Shown one piece after another: positions 56,377-64,000 of a stretch of DNA of 64,000 nt. Positions within the stretch are counted from its first letter, which is position 1, and every line of letters starts with the position of its first letter. Below the pieces are notes generated by a model. It did not search any database. It saw only the letters and a program-made list of their open reading frames with translations, and was not told the DNA's origin. The position numbers and the translations under genes were made by a program. Source of the DNA: Formosa algae (GTDB lineage: Bacteria > Bacteroidota > Bacteroidia > Flavobacteriales > Flavobacteriaceae); contig NZ_LMAK01000067.1 in the NCBI RefSeq assembly GCF_001439665.1, forward strand, positions 124,001 through 188,000, written 5' to 3'.

Positions 56377-57033
56377 ATGAGAACCATCGCCTCTTGTGTT
56401 GAAGAAATTCTACTCGCCCAACCTTTTTTAGAAGAAGCCATTTCTAGAAACATTGTAAACTATTCAGCTCTTGCCACTGAATTAGTTGAACCCATTTCTG
56501 AAATGCTAAGAAAACCTGTAAAATCCGGAGCCATTATGATGGCTTTACGCCGATACTCGCCTCCTAAAGATTTAGGAAATTCGGTACGACTAAAACGCGT
56601 ATTAAATAGTTTGGGAGATATTACCGTACGCTCCAACCTATCTAATTATACCTACAAAAACTCAACGACTTTGTTTGAGAGCCATGCGAAAGTCATTCAA
56701 AAAATAGGCGATAAATCGAATATATTTTATGCATTTACTAGAGGAATTCACGAAAGCAACATTGTAATATCAAGTTCTGAACAAAAACACATTGAAGATT
56801 TATTTACTAACGAAAACCAAATCGGACTTCAAAACCATTTATCTGCTATTAGTATTAGTCTGCCGGCAGACAATACTAAAATCGCTGGATTATACTATCA
56901 GATATTTAAACGTTTAGCTTGGGAAGGGATTACACTTTACGAAGTGGTTTCGACAACCAACGAATTTACAGTATTGGTAGAAGATCAATTTGTGAACAAA
57001 GCGTTTTCAGCCATAAAACGCCTACACAGTTAA
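56377..57033 (+). CDS. free-standing ACT-domain protein with helical N terminus
   Basis: The 218-residue protein is not an enzyme I recognise. Residues 1-65 form a helical domain (SRNIVNYSALATELVEPISEMLRK, GAIMMALRRYSPP) that resembles a winged helix or the helical part of archaeal ACT regulators. Residues about 155-217 have the ACT pattern (IAGLYYQIFKRLAWEGITLYEVVSTTNEFTVLVEDQ), very like the second ACT domain of aspartokinase. It sits head-to-head with lysC, 102 nt apart, and ends at a terminator. A role as amino-acid-responsive regulator of lysC or of aspartate-family synthesis is a reasonable inference. Confidence 0.78.
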   Translation: MRTIASCVEEILLAQPFLEEAISRNIVNYSALATELVEPISEMLRKPVKSGAIMMALRRYSPPKDLGNSVRLKRVLNSLGDITVRSNLSNYTYKNSTTLFESHAKVIQKIGDKSNIFYAFTRGIHESNIVISSSEQKHIEDLFTNENQIGLQNHLSAISISLPADNTKIAGLYYQIFKRLAWEGITLYEVVSTTNEFTVLVEDQFVNKAFSAIKRLHS

Positions 57034-57070
57034 AGATTAATCAGATATTAGAAACTTATAATTATTAATA

Positions 57071-57114
57071 AAAAAAACCGTTGTTCTGAAACATTTCAAA
57101 GCAACGGTTTTTTT
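57071..57114. terminator. bidirectional terminator after the ACT-domain gene
   Basis: AAAAAAACCGTTG / CAACGGTTTTTTT (13 bp) surrounds an 18-nt loop and lies between two convergent genes. Confidence 0.85.
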
Positions 57115-57139
57115 TATTATTATATACTTCTAAATTATT

Positions 57140-58837
57140 TCAGACTGATGCATGCTGTATTTGCATGTTTGGAACTTCAATTTTATCACTATACATTTCC
57201 CAGACTTTAAAGCCACCTCCAATATTAAAGATATCCGTTACACCGTTATGTCTAAGAATAGACTCCGCTAAATATCCCCGTAAGCCTTTTTGACAAAACA
57301 CAATCACTTTTTTCTCTTGCGCAAGCACGCTATCAATATTTTGTCTTAAACTATCTAGCGGATAATTAACCGCTCCAGGAATGGTTCCTTTTTCATATTC
57401 ATTCTCATTTCTAACATCCAATAACACATACTCGTTTTTAAGCGTGTTGTCCATAAAAACATCTAAATCTTCAACCGAAATTTGTTCAGTTTTATTGTTT
57501 AAGATATTTTCAACAACGTATCCCGCAACAACTACAGGATCTTTAGCCGGCGAAAAAGGTGGTGCATACGCTAAATCTAATAGCGGTAAATCGGAAACTT
57601 TTAACTTGGCATAGATTGCTGTACTCAACACATCAACGCGTTTATCTACTCCATATTCACCAAAAAGCTCTGCGCCTAAAATCTCATCTGTTTTCGGACT
57701 ATAATACAATTCTATAATTAAATCTTTCGGATTTGGGTAATAACTAGGCGTAGAACCTGCAAGCACTAAAACAGATTTAAAATCTATACCTTTTTTCTTT
57801 AAGGCCGAAGCGTTCATACCTGTTCTTGCTAAAGTATAATCAAACACCTTAACTATTGCTGTTTTATAAGCACCTTTAAACGCTATATTTCCATTAACAG
57901 CATTCGATCCTGCTGCACGACCTGCCTTATTGGAATGCGTTCCTAATGGGAAATAATCATCTTCGTTAGTTTGTACGTTTTTAATTGAAATATTATCGCC
58001 AGCGGCAAACACATCTTTAATAGAGGTTTCCATAAAGGCATTTACTTTTAAAGCGCCATTACCAATTGCTTCTGCTCCTTCATCTAAAAGTAACTGGGTG
58101 TTGGGCTTAATTCCAGCACTTAGAACCACAAAGTCGGTTGGAATACGTTTTCCATCGCTTGTAATCACTGCTAAAATTTTACCATCTTTATCGATATCAA
58201 ATTTAGACACAAAAGTGTTAGACAAGACTTCTATCCCTTTTGAAACAAGAACCGCCTCTCCAAATTTCGCAAACTTTTTCTCCCACATATTTAAAATAAA
58301 CGGAGCACCTTCTATTAAAGTGACATTTTTCCCGGCTTCTTTTAAATTTTCAGCAACTTCAACACCTATCAATCCTCCTCCAACAACTGTAATGTGTTTT
58401 GAATTACTAGTAAGTCCTTCGTTTGTAATCTTATCAAAATCGACCATAGAGCGGCACGTAGACCAACCTTGTGCCAATTTCACATTATCTATTGGTGGCA
58501 CCACAGAACTTGCTCCTGTCGCAAAAACAAGCGTATCGTATCTGTAACCATCGGTTTCGGTGTAAACAATTTTCTCTTTGGTATTTATTCTTATGATTTC
58601 TTCGTTTAAACGGACATCAATATTAAATCGTGTTTTAAGCAACGCTGGTTTTACGACTAATAAATTATCTCTGCTCTCTATAACTCCAGAAAAAACATAA
58701 GGCATACCACAAGTCGCATAACTTATATTAGCCCCTTTTTCGAACAAAATAATTTCGGCTTGTTCATTTTCTCTTCTTGCTTTCGCTGCTGCAGATGGTC
58801 CTGCAGACAGCCCACCAATTACTATAATTCTTTTCAT
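57140..58837 (-). CDS. CoA-disulfide reductase-type flavoprotein fused to rhodanese domain
   Basis: This 565-residue protein has the pyridine-nucleotide-disulfide oxidoreductase fold: FAD motif VIGGLSAGPSAAAKARR, the single redox Cys43 (SYATCGMPY) typical of CoA-disulfide reductases, a NAD(P) site (VVGGGLIGVEVAENL) and the dimerisation domain. Residues about 465-555 are a rhodanese domain with the active Cys in VIVFCQKGLRG. The fused form is known as CoA-dependent persulfide/polysulfide reductase or CoA-disulfide reductase. It keeps low-molecular-weight thiols reduced or moves sulfane sulfur. It stands alone on the minus strand. Confidence 0.9.
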   Translation of the reverse strand: MKRIIVIGGLSAGPSAAAKARRENEQAEIILFEKGANISYATCGMPYVFSGVIESRDNLLVVKPALLKTRFNIDVRLNEEIIRINTKEKIVYTETDGYRYDTLVFATGASSVVPPIDNVKLAQGWSTCRSMVDFDKITNEGLTSNSKHITVVGGGLIGVEVAENLKEAGKNVTLIEGAPFILNMWEKKFAKFGEAVLVSKGIEVLSNTFVSKFDIDKDGKILAVITSDGKRIPTDFVVLSAGIKPNTQLLLDEGAEAIGNGALKVNAFMETSIKDVFAAGDNISIKNVQTNEDDYFPLGTHSNKAGRAAGSNAVNGNIAFKGAYKTAIVKVFDYTLARTGMNASALKKKGIDFKSVLVLAGSTPSYYPNPKDLIIELYYSPKTDEILGAELFGEYGVDKRVDVLSTAIYAKLKVSDLPLLDLAYAPPFSPAKDPVVVAGYVVENILNNKTEQISVEDLDVFMDNTLKNEYVLLDVRNENEYEKGTIPGAVNYPLDSLRQNIDSVLAQEKKVIVFCQKGLRGYLAESILRHNGVTDIFNIGGGFKVWEMYSDKIEVPNMQIQHASV

Positions 58838-58990
58838 TGTACCTCTTAGTTTCTACACAAATTTGAACCAAATTCTTTTAATAAAATGTAACGTTAGTCA
58901 CTCAAGCGATTTCGTAATCCAATAAAAACTAATTATTATGTAAAAGACCACCTACTTTATATTATTAGATGAAAATTAGGCAATGATTAC

Positions 58991-58998
58991 TACCTTTG
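58991..58998 (+). promoter_or_regulatory. -7 element (TACCTTTG) of the alpha/beta hydrolase gene
   Basis: A TAnnTTTG match lies 18 nt before the ATG. No TTG is present at -33. Confidence 0.5.
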
Positions 58999-59016
58999 TT
59001 TTAACATTTATTACAT

Positions 59017-59790
59017 ATGATTTTACAACATAAAGGTTCTCCTATATATTTTAGCGACCAAGGCAAGGGCACTGCAATTATTCTACTTCATGGCTTTTTA
59101 GAAAACAGCAGCATGTGGAAACGGATAGCTCCTGAACTGGCAAAAAAACATCGTGTAATTTGCATTGACTTACTAGGACACGGAGATACAGCATGCATTG
59201 GTTACATTCACACCATGGATATGATGGCCGATGCTGTACAAACTGTTTTGAATCATTTAAAAATAAGACGCTATTATATTGTGGGCCACTCTATGGGTGG
59301 TTATGTATCATTAGTTTTAGCTGAACGCTTACCCGATAATATTAAAGGCTTGGTACTAATGAATTCGACCGCTAAAACAGATTCTCCAGAACGATTAGAT
59401 TTACGAAATAGAGCGATTGAAGTTGTAAAACGCAATTACAAATCCATGGTAAAAATGTCTATCGCTAATTTATTTAAACCAGAAAACACTAAAACATTTG
59501 CCAAAGATATTGATTGGCTAAAAAGTGAAGCATTAAGAACACCACTACAAGGTTACATTGCCGCACAAGAAGGCATGAAGGTAAGACAAGACTTAGAAGT
59601 TTTATTCCATTTTTCTCCTTATAAAAAAATGATTATTTACGGTAATAACGATCCTGTTTTAGATCCAGAAACCATTATTAAGCAAACCCTTAATACAGAT
59701 GTAGAATTGGTAGCATTACCGGGAGGACACATGAGTTACATAGAAAATGAAAGTGAAACCCTACAAAATTTAACAAATTTCATCGAATAA
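59017..59790 (+). CDS. alpha/beta-fold hydrolase
   Basis: The 257-residue hydrolase has the oxyanion region LLHGFLENSSMW, the nucleophile elbow GHSMGGY (Ser), a likely acid in YGNNDPVLDPE and the terminal His in LPGGHMSYIEN. No signal peptide is evident. The family covers esterases, lipases, haloalkane dehalogenases and C-C hydrolases; MenH-like members look similar, but no menaquinone genes are nearby. The substrate is not assigned. Confidence 0.92.
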   Translation: MILQHKGSPIYFSDQGKGTAIILLHGFLENSSMWKRIAPELAKKHRVICIDLLGHGDTACIGYIHTMDMMADAVQTVLNHLKIRRYYIVGHSMGGYVSLVLAERLPDNIKGLVLMNSTAKTDSPERLDLRNRAIEVVKRNYKSMVKMSIANLFKPENTKTFAKDIDWLKSEALRTPLQGYIAAQEGMKVRQDLEVLFHFSPYKKMIIYGNNDPVLDPETIIKQTLNTDVELVALPGGHMSYIENESETLQNLTNFIE

Positions 59791-59853
59791 ATATGCTTTT
59801 TATCGATTATATGATTTTTTTTTATAAGTTTAATTACTCTAAAAGATTAACTT

Positions 59854-60123
59854 ATGGAAAATCCGACTCAAAAAAAAGGATCACTACCTAAACTGTATTG
59901 TAATATTTTTGGTCATAGTTACGAAGTAACCAAACAAGTTACACATCATGTTAAGGAATACAAGTGCAAACACTGTAATCGCGAATTAACAACTTACAGC
60001 AACGGCAACTTAGTTGAATTGACTCCCAAATTTAAAGAAATCAATACTATCTTAAACAGAATACATAGCTCAAAACAAGCACGATTAAAAAATCGAACGT
60101 ATTCTGAGCCATCATTTCACTAA
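59854..60123 (+). CDS. small putative zinc-binding protein
   Basis: The 89-residue protein carries Cys16-x4-His21 (YCNIFGHS) and Cys38-x2-Cys41 (YKCKHCNRE), a layout fitting a single zinc site. The FGH..KEYKCKHC..ELTT arrangement recalls the small DUF1660 prophage-type proteins, an uncertain match. The Lys/Arg-rich C terminus could bind nucleic acid. It lies 63 nt after the hydrolase gene and ends 3 nt from the convergent thiL stop. Confidence 0.72.
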   Translation: MENPTQKKGSLPKLYCNIFGHSYEVTKQVTHHVKEYKCKHCNRELTTYSNGNLVELTPKFKEINTILNRIHSSKQARLKNRTYSEPSFH

Positions 60124-60126
60124 TTA

Positions 60127-61191
60127 TTAAGATTCTTGATTAGTCTGATCATTTAAAGCATTCCAACCTTGTGCTTTTAAAGGAATTTTGGTTTCTGCAC
60201 GAGTAACCAAATGCATTCCGGCATGTTCTTCGGTCATAAAACCAATGACTGTTAAATTAGGATTGGCTTTTATTTTTGGAAAATCGTCTTGAGATATTGT
60301 AAACAGCAATTCATAATCCTCCCCTCCGCTTAAAGCGACAGTAGTAGCATCAATATCAAATTCTTCACACGTACTAATTAATTGCGGGTCTAACGGAATT
60401 TTGTTTTCGTATAAATCGCAACCCACTTTACTTTGCTTACACAAGTGTATAATTTCTGAAGACAACCCATCACTTATATCAATCATAGACGTGGGTTTAA
60501 CTTCTAATTCTTTCAGTAATTTAACAATATCTTGACGTGCTTCAGGTTTTAACTGACGCTCTATAATATAAGTATACGGCTCTAAATCTGGCTGGCTATT
60601 CGGGTTCACTTTAAACACTTCTTTTTCGCGCTCTAAGACTTGAAGCCCCATATATGCACTACCTATATCTCCAGTAACCACTAACAAATCGTTAGGTTTT
60701 GCTCCATTACGTAACACAACATCTTCCTTAGACACGGTTCCTATTGCCGTCACAGAAATTAATAATCCAGTTGTAGACGAGGTGGTGTCTCCGCCAATAA
60801 CATCTACACCGTATAGCTTAGCAGCAGTTTCAATACCCGCATACAATTCTTCAATAGCTTCTAACGGAAAACGATTAGACATGGCTATAGATACTGTAAT
60901 CTGGGTTGCATCTGCATTCATAGCAAACACATCAGATAAATTTACAATTACAGCCTTATAACCTAAATGTTTTAACGGCATATAACTCAAATCAAAATGC
61001 ACACCTTCTACCAATAAATCTGTAGTTACAACCACTTGCTTATCTTTAAACTCCAAGACAGCAGCATCGTCACCAATACCTTTAATTGTAGACTCTTGCT
61101 TAATTTCAAAATGCTTAGTTAAATGATCTATAAGTCCAAATTCACCTAATTGACTTAAATCTGTACGTTCTTGATTTTTATCTTCTATCAT
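60127..61191 (-). CDS. thiL: thiamine-monophosphate kinase
   Basis: This enzyme makes thiamine diphosphate from thiamine monophosphate with ATP, the last step of cofactor synthesis. The 354-residue protein has the PurM/ThiL-type ATP-binding fold: GIGDDAAVLEF, TTDLLVEGVHFD, VNLSDVFAMNADATQ, GGDTTSS and MIDISDGLSSEI. About 25 residues longer than many ThiL proteins, it carries an N-terminal extension (MIEDKNQERTDLSQLGE). The only -7 element lies 4 nt from the ATG, suggesting a leaderless mRNA. No TPP riboswitch could fit. Confidence 0.95.
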   Translation of the reverse strand: MIEDKNQERTDLSQLGEFGLIDHLTKHFEIKQESTIKGIGDDAAVLEFKDKQVVVTTDLLVEGVHFDLSYMPLKHLGYKAVIVNLSDVFAMNADATQITVSIAMSNRFPLEAIEELYAGIETAAKLYGVDVIGGDTTSSTTGLLISVTAIGTVSKEDVVLRNGAKPNDLLVVTGDIGSAYMGLQVLEREKEVFKVNPNSQPDLEPYTYIIERQLKPEARQDIVKLLKELEVKPTSMIDISDGLSSEIIHLCKQSKVGCDLYENKIPLDPQLISTCEEFDIDATTVALSGGEDYELLFTISQDDFPKIKANPNLTVIGFMTEEHAGMHLVTRAETKIPLKAQGWNALNDQTNQES

Positions 61192-61195
61192 GCTG

Positions 61196-61203
61196 CAAAA
61201 ATA
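61196..61203 (-). promoter_or_regulatory. -7 element (TATTTTTG) of thiL, next to the start codon
   Basis: The minus strand reads TATTTTTG, CAGC, ATG, the same arrangement as at glyQS. Confidence 0.5.
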
Positions 61204-61718
61204 AGAAGCTTATTTATAAATACACCTACATGAACCACTTGATTTTATAATTTATGGCTTTAGAAAAATATTATTACACAACCAGTCTTAAACTCAAACA
61301 GAACTTTACATAAAAAGATAAAAGTTATAAACTTATGACAAAAGTCATGTTTTTTATCATCAGATTACCACTTAACCAAATACAACTACAAACATTACAC
61401 CATAAAACCGTAAGATTTCATCCCTAAATAAAGGAAATTTGAATAAAAAAACACACTATAACAAAATGAATTTAGACTAAAAATTGTTAAGATAAAACCC
61501 AATAAAATACTTGCATTCAAAAATTAAAAAAAACATAAAAACCACGTTTACAGAATTTTAAGCATATAAATTTAAAGATAAGCAAGCATACAGCTTGCTC
61601 TTTATAATGAATACATAAAAGTTTATTGGTTGTGAAATAAAAGTAAATTTCGTTCTATACACCAATTAAAAATGCAATAACTAAAATCAATCTTAGTATT
61701 AGTTAATATAATGTAAGG

Positions 61719-61753
61719 TTGTATGGTAAAACCCTACTTAAATTGTATATTTG
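61719..61753 (+). promoter_or_regulatory. promoter of the suf operon
   Basis: TTG (61719-61721), a 24-nt spacer, then TATATTTG (61746-61753) and CA. The spacer is one nt longer than the usual range. The leader to the sufA ATG is about 26 nt. Confidence 0.58.
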
Positions 61754-61783
61754 CAATCACTTTAGAATTAATATATTTAATTT

Positions 61784-62113
61784 ATGATAAAAGTATCAGA
61801 TACAGCCAAAAAGAAAGTCATTGAACTAATGACAGATGATGGTTATGACGCAACTAACGACTATGTACGTGTAGGTGTAAAAAGCGGTGGTTGTTCTGGA
61901 TTGTCTTACGATTTAAAGTTTGACAAAGAACAACTAGAAGAAGATAAAGTCTTTACAGACAATGGTGTAAAAATTATTGTAGACAAGAAAAGCTTTTTGT
62001 ACTTAATAGGAACAACTCTAGAATATTCCGGAGGTTTAAACGGTACAGGCTTTGTGTTTAACAACCCTAACGCAAACAGAACTTGCGGTTGCGGAGAAAG
62101 TTTTTCACTATAA
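61784..62113 (+). CDS. sufA: iron-sulfur cluster assembly accessory protein (HesB/IscA family)
   Basis: The 109-residue A-type carrier has the three conserved cysteines: one in KSGGCSGLSYDLKF and two in CGCGESF at the C terminus. It accepts clusters from the SufBCD scaffold and delivers them to apoproteins. The gene precedes sufB by 77 nt, and context favours SufA over ErpA or IscA. Confidence 0.92.
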   Translation: MIKVSDTAKKKVIELMTDDGYDATNDYVRVGVKSGGCSGLSYDLKFDKEQLEEDKVFTDNGVKIIVDKKSFLYLIGTTLEYSGGLNGTGFVFNNPNANRTCGCGESFSL

Positions 62114-62190
62114 CAAAATAAGTTTTAAAGTTACTAAAAGGCATACGCGTTATGACTTCTAACTTTTACACTTTATAATATTAAACAAAC

Positions 62191-63639
62191 ATGAGTAAGT
62201 ATACAGAGGACGACTTAAGAGAAGAATTAAAAACCAAAGAATACGAATATGGTTTTTATACTGATATTGAATCAGACACTTTTCCTATTGGTCTAAATGA
62301 AGACATAGTAAAAGCTATTTCCCTTAAAAAGGAAGAGCCCGTATGGATGACCGAATGGCGACTTGAAGCTTTTCGTGCATGGCAAGAGATGGAAGAACCA
62401 GATTGGGCTAATGTGAATTATGCTAAACCAGATTTTCAATCTATTGCATACTATTCTGCACCAAAATCGGTAGACCCTAATAAAACTTTAGACGATGTAG
62501 ATCCAGACTTACTAGCTATGTATAAAAAGCTAGGAATTTCTGTAGACGAACAGAAGAAGATGAATAACGTGGCTATGGATATTGTTGTAGATTCTGTTTC
62601 TGTTGCAACAACATTCAAAAAAACATTGTCTGAGAAAGGAATTATATTTATGTCTATTTCAGAAGCGATCAAAGAACATCCAGAATTAGTAAAGAAATAT
62701 TTAGGAACAATTGTTCCTCAGAAAGATAATTATTACGCTGCTTTAAACTCAGCTGTATTTAGTGATGGTTCTTTCTGTTACATTCCTAAAGGCGTTCGTT
62801 GTCCGATGGAATTGTCTACATATTTCAGAATCAATCAAGGTGGTACAGGTCAGTTTGAACGCACCCTCTTAGTTGCAGACGAAGGAAGTTATGTAAGTTA
62901 CCTTGAAGGTTGTACTGCGCCTAGTCGTGACGAAAATCAATTACATGCTGCCGTTGTAGAGCTAATTGCTATGGACGATGCAGAAATTAAGTATTCTACA
63001 GTACAAAACTGGTTCCCAGGAAATGCTGAAGGGAAGGGTGGTGTTTACAACTTTGTAACCAAACGTGGTTTATGCGAGAAAAATGCTAAAATCTCTTGGA
63101 CACAAGTAGAAACAGGTAGTGCAGTAACATGGAAATATCCAAGTTGTATTTTAAAAGGAGATAACTCTGTTGGTGAATTTTACTCGATAGCAGTAACAAA
63201 TAACTACCAACAAGCAGATACGGGTACTAAAATGATCCATTTAGGTAAAAACACTAAATCGACTATTATTAGTAAAGGTATTTCTGCAGGTAAATCTCAG
63301 AATTCGTACAGAGGATTAGTTCAAATTGGTTCACGCGCAGACAATGCACGTAACTTCTCGCAATGTGATAGTTTACTAATGGGTAACGCATGTGGTGCAC
63401 ATACATTTCCTTACATTGAAGCTAAAAATAAAACCGCACAGATAGAACACGAAGCTACAACAAGTAAAATTGGTGAAGATCAAATTTTCTATTGTAACCA
63501 ACGTGGTATCGATACAGAAAAAGCCATTGCTTTAATTGTAAATGGATTTAGTAAAGACGTCTTGAATAAATTACCAATGGAATTTGCTGTCGAGGCTCAA
63601 AAACTATTAGAAATTAGTTTAGAAGGATCTGTAGGTTAA
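62191..63639 (+). CDS. sufB: Fe-S cluster assembly scaffold SufB
   Basis: The 482-residue protein matches SufB over its length: [20 protein letters not shown] near the N terminus, then the beta-helix core with [54 protein letters not shown] and the C-terminal [27 protein letters not shown]. It forms the SufBC2D complex on which clusters are built. It follows sufA. sufC, expected next in flavobacterial suf clusters, lies beyond the window, after the lipoprotein gene. Confidence 0.97.
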   Translation: MSKYTEDDLREELKTKEYEYGFYTDIESDTFPIGLNEDIVKAISLKKEEPVWMTEWRLEAFRAWQEMEEPDWANVNYAKPDFQSIAYYSAPKSVDPNKTLDDVDPDLLAMYKKLGISVDEQKKMNNVAMDIVVDSVSVATTFKKTLSEKGIIFMSISEAIKEHPELVKKYLGTIVPQKDNYYAALNSAVFSDGSFCYIPKGVRCPMELSTYFRINQGGTGQFERTLLVADEGSYVSYLEGCTAPSRDENQLHAAVVELIAMDDAEIKYSTVQNWFPGNAEGKGGVYNFVTKRGLCEKNAKISWTQVETGSAVTWKYPSCILKGDNSVGEFYSIAVTNNYQQADTGTKMIHLGKNTKSTIISKGISAGKSQNSYRGLVQIGSRADNARNFSQCDSLLMGNACGAHTFPYIEAKNKTAQIEHEATTSKIGEDQIFYCNQRGIDTEKAIALIVNGFSKDVLNKLPMEFAVEAQKLLEISLEGSVG

Positions 63640-63658
63640 TACAACACACGTCTTAAAT

Positions 63659-64000
63659 ATGAAAAAAACACTTGTTTTACTACTTTGTATTTTACTTTTT
63701 GTAAGCTGTAAAAGTGAAAGCAAATCAGCTTCAGAATCAGCGTTAGCAGAACAACATACTGCTCAGCTAATTCAAGGTGATTTTGTGTATTATGCAGATG
63801 CTGCGGTGTTACAAACTAAAGACGATATTTATGGCGTTATTATTAATGCCAAAATGCACGAATTAAACACCAAAGTAAATGTGTTTAAAAAAGAAGATAC
63901 AGATATGGTTCCTGTGCAAATTAAAGGCATCATAACAATAAAACCAGAAGGTGAAGAAGGTTGGCCATTGCAAATTGAAATAACAGATATTATAACTGTT
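63659..64000 (+). CDS. lipoprotein of unknown function inside the suf operon (truncated by window edge)
   Basis: An open frame starts 19 nt after sufB and runs to the end of the window (114 codons, no stop). It begins MKKTLVLLLCILLFVSC, a clear lipobox with Cys17, followed by a Ser/Glu-rich linker and a domain starting QLIQGDFVYYADAAVLQTK. I do not recognise the family. Its place between sufB and the expected sufC suggests cotranscription, but a lipoprotein outside the cytoplasm cannot act in cluster assembly itself. Confidence 0.85.
   Translation, partial: MKKTLVLLLCILLFVSCKSESKSASESALAEQHTAQLIQGDFVYYADAAVLQTKDDIYGVIINAKMHELNTKVNVFKKEDTDMVPVQIKGIITIKPEGEEGWPLQIEITDIITV

Larger units (their letters stand above)
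61192..61783. other. divergent intergenic region, thiL / sufA
   Basis: This 592-nt AT-rich gap holds the thiL -7 element next to its start (61196-61203) and the sufA promoter (61719-61753). Between them two short hairpins are possible: ATGAC/GTCAT near 61335-61348, and AGCAAG/CTTGCT at 61581-61599. Both are weak. A 30-codon ORF from the ATG near 61335 has no gene-like features. No tRNA or conserved RNA is seen. Confidence 0.6.

Noticed and set aside
61335-61427. 30-codon ORF in the thiL-sufA gap
   Set aside because: It has no composition bias, promoter or motif of a real gene and its ATG overlaps a small hairpin.
1-64000. CRISPR array, IS element, prophage, integron or defence island
   Set aside because: No regularly spaced repeats, transposase, integrase, restriction or Cas motifs were seen on either strand.
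1-64000. tRNA or rRNA genes
   Set aside because: No gap shows a T-arm GGTTCRANTCC signature or rRNA-like high-GC sequence by eye; a tRNAscan run would be decisive.

Overview
The window is a stretch of chromosome from a member of the Bacteroidota, almost certainly the family Flavobacteriaceae. The evidence is low-GC DNA, promoters of the Bacteroidota type (TTG, then about 20 nt, then TAnnTTTG), starts without Shine-Dalgarno sequences, the gliding-motility genes gldD and gldE, bL21 with a C-terminal extension, and a TonB-dependent receptor. It is mostly core genome. I see no insertion sequence, prophage, integrase, CRISPR array, rRNA or tRNA.

Layout. 1-2.6 kb: ahcY, and rplU-rpmA on the opposite strand. 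2.9-6.3 kb: two secreted M16 proteases, one catalytic and one lacking the zinc motif. 6.3-11.2 kb: a drug/metabolite exporter, a lipoprotein with a heavy-metal-binding domain, a transglutaminase, a Tat-exported dienelactone hydrolase and a CLC chloride transporter. 11.4-14.9 kb: mutY, ssb, gldE and gldD, all on the minus strand. 15.0-17.3 kb: an HU gene, a 30-residue highly basic protein missed by ordinary gene finders, and RNase G. 17.3-23.1 kb: a minus-strand group with an octaheme cytochrome/TPR lipoprotein, an aldo-keto reductase, an OmpA-type lipoprotein and exonuclease III. 23.3-32.1 kb: a 1134-residue outer-membrane protein, glyQS, a ComF protein, an Ig-like lipoprotein, an omega-amidase and a Lys/Glu-rich secreted protein.

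32.3-40.2 kb: an S46 dipeptidyl peptidase of the DPP11 type, then a TPR-HTH membrane regulator, a TonB-dependent receptor and a beta-propeller phytase lipoprotein. The last three look like a phytate/organic-phosphate uptake module with its own regulator, and this is the most system-like locus in the window. 40.3-45.9 kb: a tripartite RND efflux pump operon. 45.9-46.7 kb: a 780-nt gap holding a probable gene relic. 46.7-48.5 kb: a membrane-anchored MutS-like ATPase. 48.5-52.0 kb: sdhCAB. 52.4-57.0 kb: aminopeptidase P, a small outer-membrane protein, aspartokinase with a GNAT gene, and a divergent free-standing ACT-domain protein. 57.1-61.2 kb: a CoA-disulfide-reductase/rhodanese fusion, an alpha/beta hydrolase, a small putative zinc protein and thiL. 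61.8-64.0 kb: the start of a suf iron-sulfur operon (sufA, sufB and a lipoprotein gene cut by the window edge).

At the regulatory level the window is rich in strong hairpin terminators. Many genes carry a recognisable TAnnTTTG element, often followed by CA. In three genes (glyQS, thiL and the TPR-HTH regulator) this element lies only 3-4 nt from the ATG, which predicts leaderless mRNAs. No clearly new defence or mobile system was found; the best leads are the phytase module, the tiny basic protein, the ACT protein and the octaheme cytochrome. All homology statements are from reading the sequence, without database searches.
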